Below, piece after piece: positions 33,985-43,099 of a DNA stretch of 64,000 bases. The translations under genes were made by a program, and so were the position numbers. Source of the stretch: Palsa-506 sp963707065 (GTDB lineage Bacteria; Actinomycetota; Actinomycetes; Streptosporangiales; Streptosporangiaceae); the NCBI GenBank assembly GCA_963707065.1, contig CAVPPJ010000042.1, positions 186,001 to 250,000 on the forward strand, in the 5' to 3' direction. Each line of letters opens with the position of its first letter. Positions within the stretch are counted from its first letter, which is position 1. Under the pieces are notes generated by a model. That model worked only from the letters and a program-made list of their open reading frames with translations. It did no database searches and was not told the DNA's origin.

Positions 33985-34738
33985 CGTCTTCCTCCGTGGT
34001 GCCGAGGTAGGCGTCGAGTACCCGCGGGTTGCTCCTGATGATCTCGGGAGGCCCGCTGGCGACCACGGTGCCGTAATCGAGGACCGTGACGCTGTCGCAG
34101 AGGCCCATCACGAAATCCATGTTGTGCTCGACGATGAGGAACGTCGTGCCGCGGGCGTTGAGGTCGCGGATCCTGGCCGAGATGTGCTGGATCAAGGACG
34201 GGTTCACGCCGCCGGCCGGCTCGTCGAGCAGCACGATCGCGGGGTCGGCGACCAGCACGTAAGAGAGCTCGAGCAGCTTTCGCTGGCCATACGACAGGGT
34301 GTCCGCCAGCGCGGTCGCGTGCCCGGCGATCCCGGTGAACTCCAGCAGTTCCATCGCACGCCGCCGGTCCGCCTGGCCGCCGGCCCTGGCCAGCGGGCTG
34401 CGCCAGCGGCCACTGCCGCGATGCTGGGAAGCGACCAGCATGTTCTCCATGACCGTCAGCCTCGGGAAGATCCTGGTCAGCTGAAAGGTCCGGCCGATGC
34501 CGAGGGCAAACGCCTGCTCTGGCCGCGCGTTCGTGATCTTTTTGTCGTCCGCGTAGACATCGCCGGCATCCACCCGCTCGTAGCCGGTGATGACATTAAA
34601 CAGCGTCGTCTTACCCGATCCGTTCGGCCCGATCAGGCCCGTGATGCTGCCGCGTGCTACCTCAACTGTGCAGTCGCTGAGCGCCTGCACGCCGCCGAAC
34701 GCCTTAGATACCTGCTCGGCGCGCAACAGCGCGGTCAC
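33968..34738 (-). CDS. livG: Branched-chain amino acid-type ABC transporter ATPase LivG
   Basis: A 256-residue ATPase starting at GTG 34738 (MTALLRAEQVSKAFGG), within a GTGA overlap of livM. Walker A is GPNGSGKT, signature LSYGQRK, Walker B VLLDEP, and IVEHNMDFVMGLCD is the LivG-type switch region. The open frame extends far upstream through livM antisense-like sequence in another frame; that part is not coding. Confidence 0.92.
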   Translation of the reverse strand: MTALLRAEQVSKAFGGVQALSDCTVEVARGSITGLIGPNGSGKTTLFNVITGYERVDAGDVYADDKKITNARPEQAFALGIGRTFQLTRIFPRLTVMENMLVASQHRGSGRWRSPLARAGGQADRRRAMELLEFTGIAGHATALADTLSYGQRKLLELSYVLVADPAIVLLDEPAGGVNPSLIQHISARIRDLNARGTTFLIVEHNMDFVMGLCDSVTVLDYGTVVASGPPEIIRSNPRVLDAYLGTTEEDDAPAQ

Positions 34739-35856
34739 CGCGGGACCTCCTTGGCCACCGTGCCCGCGGCGGCGCTGGGTTCGCCGGGCGGAGCGGTGAC
34801 CTGACCGCCGGCCACCGCGGCAGGCGCGGCCAGGCGGTCGGAGCGCCTCGCTCGCCATGATGCGATTTTCTCGCTCGCCGTGGGTATCACGCCCCGTGGC
34901 AGCAGGAGTATGACGCCCAGGAACAGTACGCCGAGAACGATCTGGCTGAGATAGTCGTTCGTGAACTGCTCGGTCAGGTACTGCTGGGCCGGCACCAGGA
35001 TCATGGCGCCGAGCACCGGGCCCGAGACGGTGCCCAGGCCGCCGAGGAAGGCCATCAGCGCGACGGAGAGATCGAAGGCCGGGTCGAAGCCGGACGGCGG
35101 CTGGACCTGGGTGATGAAGTAAAACCAGAGCCCGCCGAGCAGCCCGGTCACGAACGCGCAGATCATGAACGCGGCCAGCTTGACGCGCATGGTCCGCACG
35201 CCGAGGCCCCGGGCGCGGTCCTCGTCGTCGCGGATGGCCCGCAGTTGCAGGCCGAACCTGGATCCCCGGATCAGCCAGGACAGCGCGATCGTGGCTACCG
35301 CGATAGCCAGCGCCAGGTAGTAGAAGGGGTCGTTGTAGGTGGCAGGATTCCAGAGCAGGAACGGCGCGGAGACTCCGGTGGTGCCGCCGGTGAACGAGAA
35401 GTTGAAGGCCATCAACTGGAAGATGAAGAAGACCGCGATGGTGACGACGACGAACGTGTGCCGCCGGACCCGCAGGGCCACCAGCCCGAACGGCACCGCG
35501 ACCACGGTCGCCACCACGGCTGCCAGCGGCAGCAGGGCGAACACCGCAATCCCGGTCACCTGCCAGTCCCTGGCGGCGATCCCGACCGTATAGGCGCCGC
35601 AGCCGAAGAACACCGCATTCCCGAGCGAGATGTAGCCGGAGTACCCGGAAAAGATGTTCCACGCGACAGCCGCACCCACGAAGATCAGCGTGTCCACGGC
35701 GATCGTGGTCACCAGCGCATTGGTGAAGACCAGCGGGAAGATGGCGATCGCGGCGAGCAGGGCCAGGACTCCCCCCGCGCGCCACGCGGTGGCCTGCCGC
35801 AGTCGGCCTGGGCGCGGCTGGGAGTCCGGGCCCGTCATCATGCTGGCCGGTGTCAC
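34735..35856 (-). CDS. livM: Branched-chain amino acid-type ABC permease LivM
   Basis: A 373-residue permease with about nine membrane segments. GYSGYISLGNAVFFGCGAYT is the LivM hallmark and FVTGLLGGLWFYF with GGLGTVSGPVLGA the cytoplasmic EAA-like region. ATGA overlap with livH and GTGA overlap with livG. Confidence 0.93.
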   Translation of the reverse strand: MTPASMMTGPDSQPRPGRLRQATAWRAGGVLALLAAIAIFPLVFTNALVTTIAVDTLIFVGAAVAWNIFSGYSGYISLGNAVFFGCGAYTVGIAARDWQVTGIAVFALLPLAAVVATVVAVPFGLVALRVRRHTFVVVTIAVFFIFQLMAFNFSFTGGTTGVSAPFLLWNPATYNDPFYYLALAIAVATIALSWLIRGSRFGLQLRAIRDDEDRARGLGVRTMRVKLAAFMICAFVTGLLGGLWFYFITQVQPPSGFDPAFDLSVALMAFLGGLGTVSGPVLGAMILVPAQQYLTEQFTNDYLSQIVLGVLFLGVILLLPRGVIPTASEKIASWRARRSDRLAAPAAVAGGQVTAPPGEPSAAAGTVAKEVPR

Positions 35857-36734
35857 TGGGCCCGCACCGCCTGCCGTCCGAACAGGCCGGACGGGCGGAA
35901 GGTAAGCACGATCACCAGAGCCGCGTAGAACACCACGATGGCCCAGTTCGGCGACCAGATGGTCACCACGGATTCAAGCGTGATCATGAACACCGCCGCC
36001 ACGAGTGCGCCGCCGATGCTGCCGAGGCCGCCGAGGATGATGATGGCGAGCAACCGGGAGATCAGGTCGTAGCCGCTGTTCGGGTTGAAGCCCCCGCTGG
36101 TGGCGCCGTACATCATGCCCCCCACCGCGGTCACGGCGACGCCGATCCCGAACGTGACCGCGGCGACCCGGTTGACGTTGATCCCGATGAGCCGGGATGC
36201 GGTCTGGTCCTGCATGGTGGCCCGGACGCTGCGGCCGAACCGGGTCCGGTACAGGATCAGGTAAAGGACCACGACCAGCGCCACGGCCAGCGCGAATCCG
36301 AACAGGTAGATGTACGGCAGGTAGAAACCGAATACGCGCACGCTGGAGGTCACGTACCAGGCATTCAGCTGCACGTAGTCGGGGCTGAAGATCCAGTAAA
36401 GGATTCCCTCGATGATGATGGCGACCGCGAAGCTGGCCAGCAGCGACATGGACGTGCGTTCCCGGCCGCGAAGCGGCTGGATGAACGCCCAGTAGATGAC
36501 GACGCCGACCAGGAACATCGCCGGGACCGTGATGAGCAGGCCGAGGAACAGGTCAATGTGCAGGTGCACCGACAGCACGTAGCTGAGGTAGGCGCCGAGG
36601 ATAACCAGGATGCCCTGGGCGATGTTGATGATGTCGAGGACACCGAAGATCAGCGTCAGCCCCACGGCCATCAGGCCATAGACGCCGCCGACAAGTATCC
36701 CGTCGACGACGGCCTCATAGATCTGCCGTCCCAT
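35853..36734 (-). CDS. livH: Branched-chain amino acid-type ABC permease LivH
   Basis: A 293-residue permease with eight membrane segments. GVYGLMAVGLTLIFGVLDIINIAQG is the LivH opening and ILGGLGSIGGALVAA the coupling region. It begins 33 nt after the first binding-protein stop, without a promoter between, so it is part of the same operon. Confidence 0.93.
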   Translation of the reverse strand: MGRQIYEAVVDGILVGGVYGLMAVGLTLIFGVLDIINIAQGILVILGAYLSYVLSVHLHIDLFLGLLITVPAMFLVGVVIYWAFIQPLRGRERTSMSLLASFAVAIIIEGILYWIFSPDYVQLNAWYVTSSVRVFGFYLPYIYLFGFALAVALVVVLYLILYRTRFGRSVRATMQDQTASRLIGINVNRVAAVTFGIGVAVTAVGGMMYGATSGGFNPNSGYDLISRLLAIIILGGLGSIGGALVAAVFMITLESVVTIWSPNWAIVVFYAALVIVLTFRPSGLFGRQAVRAQ

Positions 36735-36767
36735 CTCAGCTCCGCACCGCTCGGTTTCGCTGACTGC

Positions 36768-38039
36768 TCAGTTGGCCCAGGCGGGCTTCGGGTTGGTGAT
36801 CTTCGTGGAGCCTGCCGCGGCGGCCGGCAGCACCTGGACGTAGTTGCCGTTCTTCCACTGGAAGATGAACGCGGCGGCCAGCGGGTTCTCGCCGAGTGCG
36901 TTGAACTTCACCGGTCCCTGCACGGTATTCAGCGTGACGCCGCTGTGCAGGTAGCGGATGATCTTGGGGTTGTCGGTGCCGCGGGTCGCGGTGACGGCCA
37001 GTGCCGCGACCTCGCCGACGGAGTAGGCCTCGGCCACGTCCGCGTTGATGTCCGATGCGGTGCCGCCGTACTTGGCGATGTAGTCCTGGACCATCACGCT
37101 GCTCAGCGGGTTGTTGTAGGCGCCGTACCAGCCGTTGGGCACCATCATCCCGTCGGAATCGGCTTTCCCGACAGCGCTGACGAACGCGGTGCCCTGGTCC
37201 GGTCCTGATGCGGCGATGAAGATCTTCGGGTTGTAGTGCTGCTGCTGGAAGGCCTGCATGAACGCGGCCACGGTCGGCACGTCGGTGGAGCCGAGCACGA
37301 CCAGCTGGGCGCCACTGGCGGCGACCTGGTCGGCAATTGGCTTGTAGTGGGACACTTCCTCCCCGAAGGTCTTGCTGTAGACCGGCGTGATCCCGGCGGC
37401 GTCCAGGATCTTCTTTGCGGCCTGCACGGGCGGGTCGGCGAACGGGTCATCGGCCTGCGGATAGGCCGCAGTCTTCGGCCGCTCGCCGGCCGGCAGCGAC
37501 TTGACCCAGTTGGCGAACGGCAGCATGTAGTCCGCTACCGGCAGGCTGGGGCTGAACACATTGTGCACAACCTTGTTGGACCCCACGTTAAAGACGCTGG
37601 GCGACGTGCCCGCGCCTTCGATCATCGCGTAGTGGTACCGCGCGGCGGTCGTGGAGGCGGGCCCGGTGAGCAGCGAGGAGAACGGCCCGAAGGTCAGGTC
37701 GACATGATCAACGGAGATCAGTTTCTGGTAATTGGAGACGACCGTGGTCGGCGAACTGGCGTCGTTGAGGATGATCAGCTTGACCTGGCGGCCGAGTATC
37801 CCGCCGTGGCTGTTGACGACGCTCTGCCATAGCTGGTACCCGCGCTGGAACGCCACCCCGTCGGCGGAGAAGTCGCCGGTCAGCGACAGCGATGCGCCGA
37901 TCAGGATCGGCGGCTCGGAACCCGCCGTGCTGCCTGACGCGCTGCCCGCCGGGCTACTGCTGCCACAGGCAGCAAGCACCGCGGCAGCCAGCGCGGCGAC
38001 GGCGGTCACAGACAAGAAACGGGCGCGACGATATGTCAT
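36768..38039 (-). CDS. livK: Periplasmic-binding lipoprotein of a Liv-type ABC transporter (copy 1)
   Basis: A 423-residue type I binding protein. The signal peptide ends in the lipobox LAAC, so it should be lipid-anchored by Lgt. The mature part opens with IGASLSLTGDFSADGVAFQRGY and has VSNYQKLI and GGTASDINADVAEAYSVGEVAALA. A good AAGGAGG precedes the ATG. It is close to identical over long stretches with the next binding protein, so the two arose by tandem duplication; small differences near the ligand site may change specificity. Confidence 0.93.
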   Translation of the reverse strand: MTYRRARFLSVTAVAALAAAVLAACGSSSPAGSASGSTAGSEPPILIGASLSLTGDFSADGVAFQRGYQLWQSVVNSHGGILGRQVKLIILNDASSPTTVVSNYQKLISVDHVDLTFGPFSSLLTGPASTTAARYHYAMIEGAGTSPSVFNVGSNKVVHNVFSPSLPVADYMLPFANWVKSLPAGERPKTAAYPQADDPFADPPVQAAKKILDAAGITPVYSKTFGEEVSHYKPIADQVAASGAQLVVLGSTDVPTVAAFMQAFQQQHYNPKIFIAASGPDQGTAFVSAVGKADSDGMMVPNGWYGAYNNPLSSVMVQDYIAKYGGTASDINADVAEAYSVGEVAALAVTATRGTDNPKIIRYLHSGVTLNTVQGPVKFNALGENPLAAAFIFQWKNGNYVQVLPAAAAGSTKITNPKPAWAN

Positions 38040-38133
38040 CCCCCGGTTCCTCCTTCCGAACTCATGCGTAACCCTGCGAACGCGAGCGGGCGGGCGGCCA
38101 GGCTTGCTGGCCGCCCGCCCCAGCCTCTGCTGA

Positions 38134-39423
38134 TCAGCTGCCCCAGTGGGGCTTCGGGTTGATAATCTTTACCGCGCCCGACGAGCCGAGCGGCAGTACC
38201 TGGACGTATTTGCCGTTCTGCCACTGGAAGATGAACGCAGCGGCCAGCGGGTTCTCGCCGAGTGCGTTGAACTTCACTGGTCCCTGCACGGTGGCCAGCG
38301 TGACTCCGCTGTGCAGATAACTGATGATCTTGGAGTTGTTGGTGCCGCCGGTGGCCGTGACGGCCAGCGCCGCGACCTCGCCGACGGAGTAGGCCTCGGC
38401 CACATCCGCGTTGATGTCCGATGGCGTCCCGCCGTACTTGGCGATGTACTGCTGCACCATGATATGGCTCAGCGCGTTGTTGTAGCCGCCGTACCAGCCG
38501 TTGGGCACCATCATCCCGTTGGCGTTGGACTTGCCGACCGCCTTGATGAACGCTGCGCCCTGGTCAGGCCCTGACGCGGCGATGAAGATCTTCGGGTTGT
38601 AGTGCTGCTGCTCGAAGGCCTGTATGAACGCGTTCACGGTCGGTATGTCGGTGGAGCCGAGCACGACCGCCTGGGCGCCGGAAGCGGCCACCTGGTCGGC
38701 GGGCGCCTTGTAGGCGGACACCTCCGCGGGGAAGATCTTGCTGTAGACGGTCTTGACCCCGATGCTCTCCAGCGCCTTTTGCGTGCGCTGTACCGGCGGG
38801 TCGGCAAACGGGTCATTGGCCATCGGGTAGGCCGCCGTCTTCGGCCGCTGGCTGGGCGGCAGTGACTTGATCCAGTCGGAGAACGGCACCATGTAGTCCC
38901 TTACCGGCAGGCTGGGGCTGAAGACGTTGTGGACAGCCTGGTTGGACGCCACGTTAAAGACGCTGGGCGACGTGCCCGCGCCTTCGATCATCGCGTACCC
39001 GTACCGCGCGACGGCCGTGGAGGCGGGCCCGGTGAGCAGCGAGGAGAACGGCCCGAAGGTCAGGTCCACATGATCAACGGAGATCAGCTTCTGGTAATTG
39101 GAGACAACCGTGGTCGGCGAGCTTCCGTCGTTGATGACGATCAGCTTGACCTGACGGCCGAGTATCCCGCCGTGGCTATTGACTGCGCTCTGCCAGAGCT
39201 CATAGCCGCGCTGGAACGCCTGGCCGTCGGCGGAGAAGTCGCCGGTAAGCGAGAGCGAGATCCCGACCGTAATCGGTGTCTTGGCCGCCGACGCGCTGGC
39301 TGAGGCGCTGGCTGACGGGCTGCTGCTGCTACTGCCGCCGCTGCTGCTGCAGGCGGCGAGCACCATCGCCAGCACCGCGGCGGTGGCCGTGAGAGACAGG
39401 AACCGGGCGCGGTCAGATCTCAT
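38134..39423 (-). CDS. livK: Periplasmic-binding lipoprotein of a Liv-type ABC transporter (copy 2)
   Basis: A 429-residue paralogue of the downstream binding protein, with lipobox LAAC followed by a Ser/Ala-rich linker. I chose ATG 39423 over 39441 because AAGGAG lies 8 nt before it and the signal peptide then starts MRSDRARF, parallel to the sister protein. It is the first gene of the seven-gene unit livK2-livK1-livH-livM-livG-livF-amidohydrolase; the promoter should lie in 39424-39562. Confidence 0.93.
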   Translation of the reverse strand: MRSDRARFLSLTATAAVLAMVLAACSSSGGSSSSSPSASASASASAAKTPITVGISLSLTGDFSADGQAFQRGYELWQSAVNSHGGILGRQVKLIVINDGSSPTTVVSNYQKLISVDHVDLTFGPFSSLLTGPASTAVARYGYAMIEGAGTSPSVFNVASNQAVHNVFSPSLPVRDYMVPFSDWIKSLPPSQRPKTAAYPMANDPFADPPVQRTQKALESIGVKTVYSKIFPAEVSAYKAPADQVAASGAQAVVLGSTDIPTVNAFIQAFEQQHYNPKIFIAASGPDQGAAFIKAVGKSNANGMMVPNGWYGGYNNALSHIMVQQYIAKYGGTPSDINADVAEAYSVGEVAALAVTATGGTNNSKIISYLHSGVTLATVQGPVKFNALGENPLAAAFIFQWQNGKYVQVLPLGSSGAVKIINPKPHWGS

Positions 39424-39562
39424 CCCGGTTGCTCCTTCCAATGATTGTGTTCTGCCGATGTAATGGATTAGTAAATGAAGCCAGCCCGGCGGTCGGCGGC
39501 CGCGTCTTGGTGATCATCAGGCTGCCGATTGCCGGGATGGCCGCGAATTTATCGCTGGTGGA

Positions 39563-40531
39563 TTACCGTACTGCATCGTTTGCGCCGTTCGTGTCGTCCG
39601 GCCCGAGACCGTCGGATACCTCCGCATTCTCGCTGACGAGTTCCAGCCCGGCCGACTGGCCCGCCAGCATGAGCAGCGCAGCGAAATCAGACTGGCCGTA
39701 TCCGTGCCCGACGAGGCTCTGCACCATCTGGTGCACGAGCGAGGCCACCGGCATCGGCGTCTCGCGCTCGCGCGCGGCGGCCAGCCCGAGGTCGAAATCC
39801 TTCCGCAGCAACTCGGCCGTGAAGGTGGCGTGGAAGTCCAGGTTTACCAGGGCCGGCGTCTTATACCTGGTGAAGGTCGACCCCATCACGCTGTCATTGA
39901 GGCAGGCCAGCAACGCCTGCCTGCTGACGCCGCTCTTTTCCGCCAGGATCGTCACCTCGGACAGTGACTGAATAACTACGCCGAGGAGGAGATTGTGGCA
40001 CAGCTTGACGATCCGGGCGAGCTCGCCCTCGCCGACATAGGTCGCCCCGGCGCCGAGCAGGCCCAGGTAGGGCCGGGCGGCGTCGAAGGCGGACCGGGGC
40101 CCGGACACCGCGAAGGTCAGCCTGCCAGCCCTGGCGACCCTGGGATTACCCATCACCGGTGCGGCGAGCAGCGTGGTCCCCCGCGCGTCGAGTTGCTGCC
40201 GGACCTGCCGCGACGCCTCGGCGGAGATGGTGGAGCAGTCCACCACGATGCTGGGCGCGGCGCCGCCGGACAGCAGGCCGTCCGGGCCGGTGAGCGCGTC
40301 GATCAGGTCCTGGGAAGTGCCGACGGTCACGAACACGATGTCCGCGGCGGCCAGCTCGGCCGCCGAGTCGACGACCTTCGCGCCGGCCGCGGCCAGCGGC
40401 TCGGCCTTGGCCTTCGTCCGGTTATAGACCGCCACGTCGCAGTCGGCCGTGAGCAGCCGGAGGACGAGTTCCGAGCCCATCCGGCCGGTCCCCAGCCAGC
40501 CGAGCCTGCGCTCGGTCCCCTGCTCGGTCAT
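39563..40531 (-). CDS. NAD(P)-dependent beta-hydroxyacid dehydrogenase (3-hydroxyisobutyrate dehydrogenase family)
   Basis: A 322-residue two-domain dehydrogenase. The Rossmann motif is LGWLGTGRMGSELV, VDCSTISAEASRQV is the substrate-loop signature and VKLCHNLLLGV carries the catalytic Lys. It oxidises or reduces a beta-hydroxy acid or imine-like substrate. It lies upstream of the liv operon on the same strand with a 140-nt gap, and may share regulation and pathway with it, for example valine-type catabolism; not proven. Confidence 0.88.
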   Translation of the reverse strand: MTEQGTERRLGWLGTGRMGSELVLRLLTADCDVAVYNRTKAKAEPLAAAGAKVVDSAAELAAADIVFVTVGTSQDLIDALTGPDGLLSGGAAPSIVVDCSTISAEASRQVRQQLDARGTTLLAAPVMGNPRVARAGRLTFAVSGPRSAFDAARPYLGLLGAGATYVGEGELARIVKLCHNLLLGVVIQSLSEVTILAEKSGVSRQALLACLNDSVMGSTFTRYKTPALVNLDFHATFTAELLRKDFDLGLAAARERETPMPVASLVHQMVQSLVGHGYGQSDFAALLMLAGQSAGLELVSENAEVSDGLGPDDTNGANDAVR

Positions 40532-40687
40532 CTCGCCACCTTAAAAGTGATTCACAATCGTTTGCGCACCGAGCGTGGCGCACGGCGCGACCAGTTGTCA
40601 ACGGGCTGTGACCAAGCCGTTATCGGATACTCGCTGGTACCCCGCTGAGGCTAGTTGACCCCGGTGGAGCACCGGCCACTGACTATT

Positions 40688-40702
40688 CGTTCAACATGAA
40701 CG
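40688..40702. promoter_or_regulatory. 15-bp operator-like palindrome upstream of the alpha/beta hydrolase
   Basis: CGTTCA-ACA-TGAACG is a perfect dyad between divergent genes, 45 nt before ATG 40748. It is the type of site bound by TetR, MarR or LacI regulators; a LacI gene follows downstream. Confidence 0.4.
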
Positions 40703-40747
40703 CTTTGGCACTGTATCCGCGCTGCAATCGTGTGCAAGAATATCCGG

Positions 40748-42005
40748 ATGGCAGACCGGCTGGTGACGATGGCTATCGACCACTGGGCGCCGCGCTTCAT
40801 TGCCAACGGCGTGGATGCGGCTGACTTCACCCGCGTCACGGCGGCGATTGATGCCTGGGGCGACTGGTGCGCGGCCTGGTGCCGGGCCGGCGCCGAGCAC
40901 GAGCGGCTCGGCCGGACGGCGCTCGGTGATGGCCGGGACCGGTCGGCCGGCGCCCACCTCGCGCAGGCGGCCGTCTACTACCATTTCGCGAAGTTCATGT
41001 TCGTCCAGGACATGCCGCAGCTGCGGGCGGCGCATGCGATGGCGGTCCGGTGCCTGACCGACGCGCTGCCGCATCTCGACCCGCCGGGCGAGCGGGTCGA
41101 GATCCCGTTCGATGGCAGCGTGCTGGCCGGGGTGCTGCGCCGGCCCAGGATGGACCGGCCCGGCTGAGACCGCCGGGCCGCCTCAGGCCGCCGGGCCACC
41201 TCAGACCGTCGGCCTGACTCAGGCCGCCGGCCCGCCTCAGGCCGCCGGGCCGACCGCGGCGGTGATCCTGATCTCCGGCCTCGATTCGGCCAAGGAGGAA
41301 CTGCGCGCGACCGAGGCGCTCTTCCTGGACCGGGGTCTGGCCACGTTTTCGGTCGACGGTCCCGGGCAGGGCGAGGCCGAGTACGGCCTGGCGATCAGGC
41401 CGGACTGGGAGGTCCCCGGCGGAGCCATCCTGGACGCGGTGAGCGCGCTGCCCGGCCTTGACCCGGCGCGGATCGGCATCTGGGGTGTCAGCCTCGGCGG
41501 CTATTACGCGGCCCGGCTGGCCAGCGCGGACCGGCGAGTGCGGGCCTGCGTCTCGCTGTGCGGCCCGTACAGCTTCGGCGCGACCTGGGATCAGCTGCCC
41601 GAGCTCAGCCGGGAGGCGTTCCGGGTCCGGTCGCATGCGGCGACGGCCAAGGAGGCCAGGCTGCGGGCCGACGAGCTGACCATGGCCGGTCGGGCCGGCC
41701 AGCTGACCGCCCCGCTGCTGATTGTGGCCGGCCAGCGGGACCGGATCTTCCCCTGGGAGCAGGCACAGCGGCTCGCGGACGAGGCGGGCGGCGGGGCCGA
41801 GCTGCTGCTGCTGGCGGATGGCAACCACGGCTGCGCCAACCTGCCGCAGCACCACCGGCCGTACACCGCCGACTGGATGGCCCGCCGGCTGGCCGGCCGA
41901 GCGCTGAGCCGGCCGAGTGCTGGCCGAGCGCTGGCTGCGAGCACTAAGCCGGCCAGCGGCGCGATCAGGCTCCGGGCTCGACGCTGGCGGTGGAGCCGCG
42001 GTTGA
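40748..42005 (+). CDS. Alpha/beta hydrolase of the 2,6-dihydroxypseudooxynicotine hydrolase type (one frame change near 41155)
   Basis: Joined, about 420 residues. The first frame (40748-41167) gives the helical cap HWAPRFIANGVDAADF to RVEIPFDGSVLAGVLRRP and stops. A second frame carries the catalytic domain: ISGLDSAKEEL, nucleophile Ser in GVSLGGYYAAR, Asp in VAGQRDRIF and His in DGNHGCANLP. The two meet in or just before an 18-bp repeat array, where one extra base explains the shift. The enzyme class cleaves C-C bonds of diketone-like substrates or esters; substrate unknown. Its 3' end overlaps the convergent LacI gene by 41 nt. Confidence 0.72.
41168..41253 (+). repeat. 18-bp tandem repeat array in the hydrolase linker
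   Basis: Five degenerate copies of an 18-bp unit of the form GGCCGCCGGGCCGCCTCA code for a repeated six-residue AAGPPQ-like linker in the downstream frame. The frame change lies at its upstream edge. Confidence 0.8.
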
Positions 42006-42996
42006 TGAACTCCGGTGCCAGGTAGAGGATCTTGACTGGCCCGCTGTGCCCGCCGATCCGCTCCAGCAGCAGCTGCGCCGCCTCCGTCCCCACCTGGTAG
42101 TGCGGGAACCTGACCGTGGTCAGCGGCGGCTTGAGCAGGTCGATGAACGGCATGTCGTTGAAGCCGACGACCGACAGGTCCCGCGGGCAGGTCAGCCCGG
42201 CCGCGTCCAGCGCGGCGTAGCAGCCGAGCGCGAGCATGTCATTGCCGGCCGCCACGGCCGTGCACCGCTCTGGCAGTTCCAGCAGCTCGCGGCAGCACCG
42301 CTGGCCCTCCTCCAGCGAGAACCGCCCGGCGAAGACGACGAGGCTGGGGTCGACCGGCAGCCCGCAGGCCGCCATGGCACCGACGAATCCCTGGTAGCGG
42401 CTGCGCCCGGTGGACAGGTCCTGCGGGCCCGCGATGTGCGCGATCCGGCGGTGCCCGAGCTCGGCCAGGTGGCTGACGGCCATCCGCACGCCACGCTCGT
42501 TGTCGACGGAGACGGACGGGATGCTGTAGTCCTCGACCAGCCGGTTCATCAGCACGACCGGAATCTCGGCCCTGGCCGCCTCGGCCAGCAGCGGGCTGCG
42601 CAGATGCGCCGTGGCCAGCACGAAGCCGTCCACATGGCGGGCGCGCATCTGCTCGAACACCACCCGCTCGCGCTCGTCATCACCGTCGGTATTGCCGATC
42701 AGCGCCACGTAGCCCGCCGCGGCGAGCCGGTCGTCGATGCCGCGCACGATCGGCGGGAAAAGCGGGTTGTTGAGGTCAGGGATCAGCACGCCCACCGTGT
42801 GCGAGCGCCTGGTCCGCAGGCTCCTGGCCACCGGGTTCGGGCGGTAGCCGAGCTCGTCAGCGGCCGCGAGCACCCGGCGCGTGGTGTCCTCGCTGACCAG
42901 GATCCTGGTCTCGGGATTGAGCGCGCGGGATGCGGTCGCCGGATGCACGCCGGCTCGCCCGGCGACATCCTTGAGCGTCACTGGCAACTCTGGCAC
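41965..42996 (-). CDS. LacI-family transcriptional regulator
   Basis: A 343-residue regulator. The HTH is VTLKDVAGRAGVHPATASRALN followed by the hinge ELGYRPNPVARSLRTRRS, and the sugar-binding domain runs from about residue 65 (VGVLIPDLNNPLFPPIVRG). It is divergent from the GH38 alpha-mannosidase gene with about 100 nt between, so it is the obvious candidate to control mannosidase expression in response to a sugar. Confidence 0.92.
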   Translation of the reverse strand: MPELPVTLKDVAGRAGVHPATASRALNPETRILVSEDTTRRVLAAADELGYRPNPVARSLRTRRSHTVGVLIPDLNNPLFPPIVRGIDDRLAAAGYVALIGNTDGDDERERVVFEQMRARHVDGFVLATAHLRSPLLAEAARAEIPVVLMNRLVEDYSIPSVSVDNERGVRMAVSHLAELGHRRIAHIAGPQDLSTGRSRYQGFVGAMAACGLPVDPSLVVFAGRFSLEEGQRCCRELLELPERCTAVAAGNDMLALGCYAALDAAGLTCPRDLSVVGFNDMPFIDLLKPPLTTVRFPHYQVGTEAAQLLLERIGGHSGPVKILYLAPEFINRGSTASVEPGA

Positions 42997-43099
42997 CGGC
43001 AGTCACGCTCCGCTCCGGGGGTCCGGCCAGTTGAACGGGCGGCTTCCCCGCAATCCGCATGCTATCGGCCGGCGGCCGGCTCCATGGCACGATAAAGCC

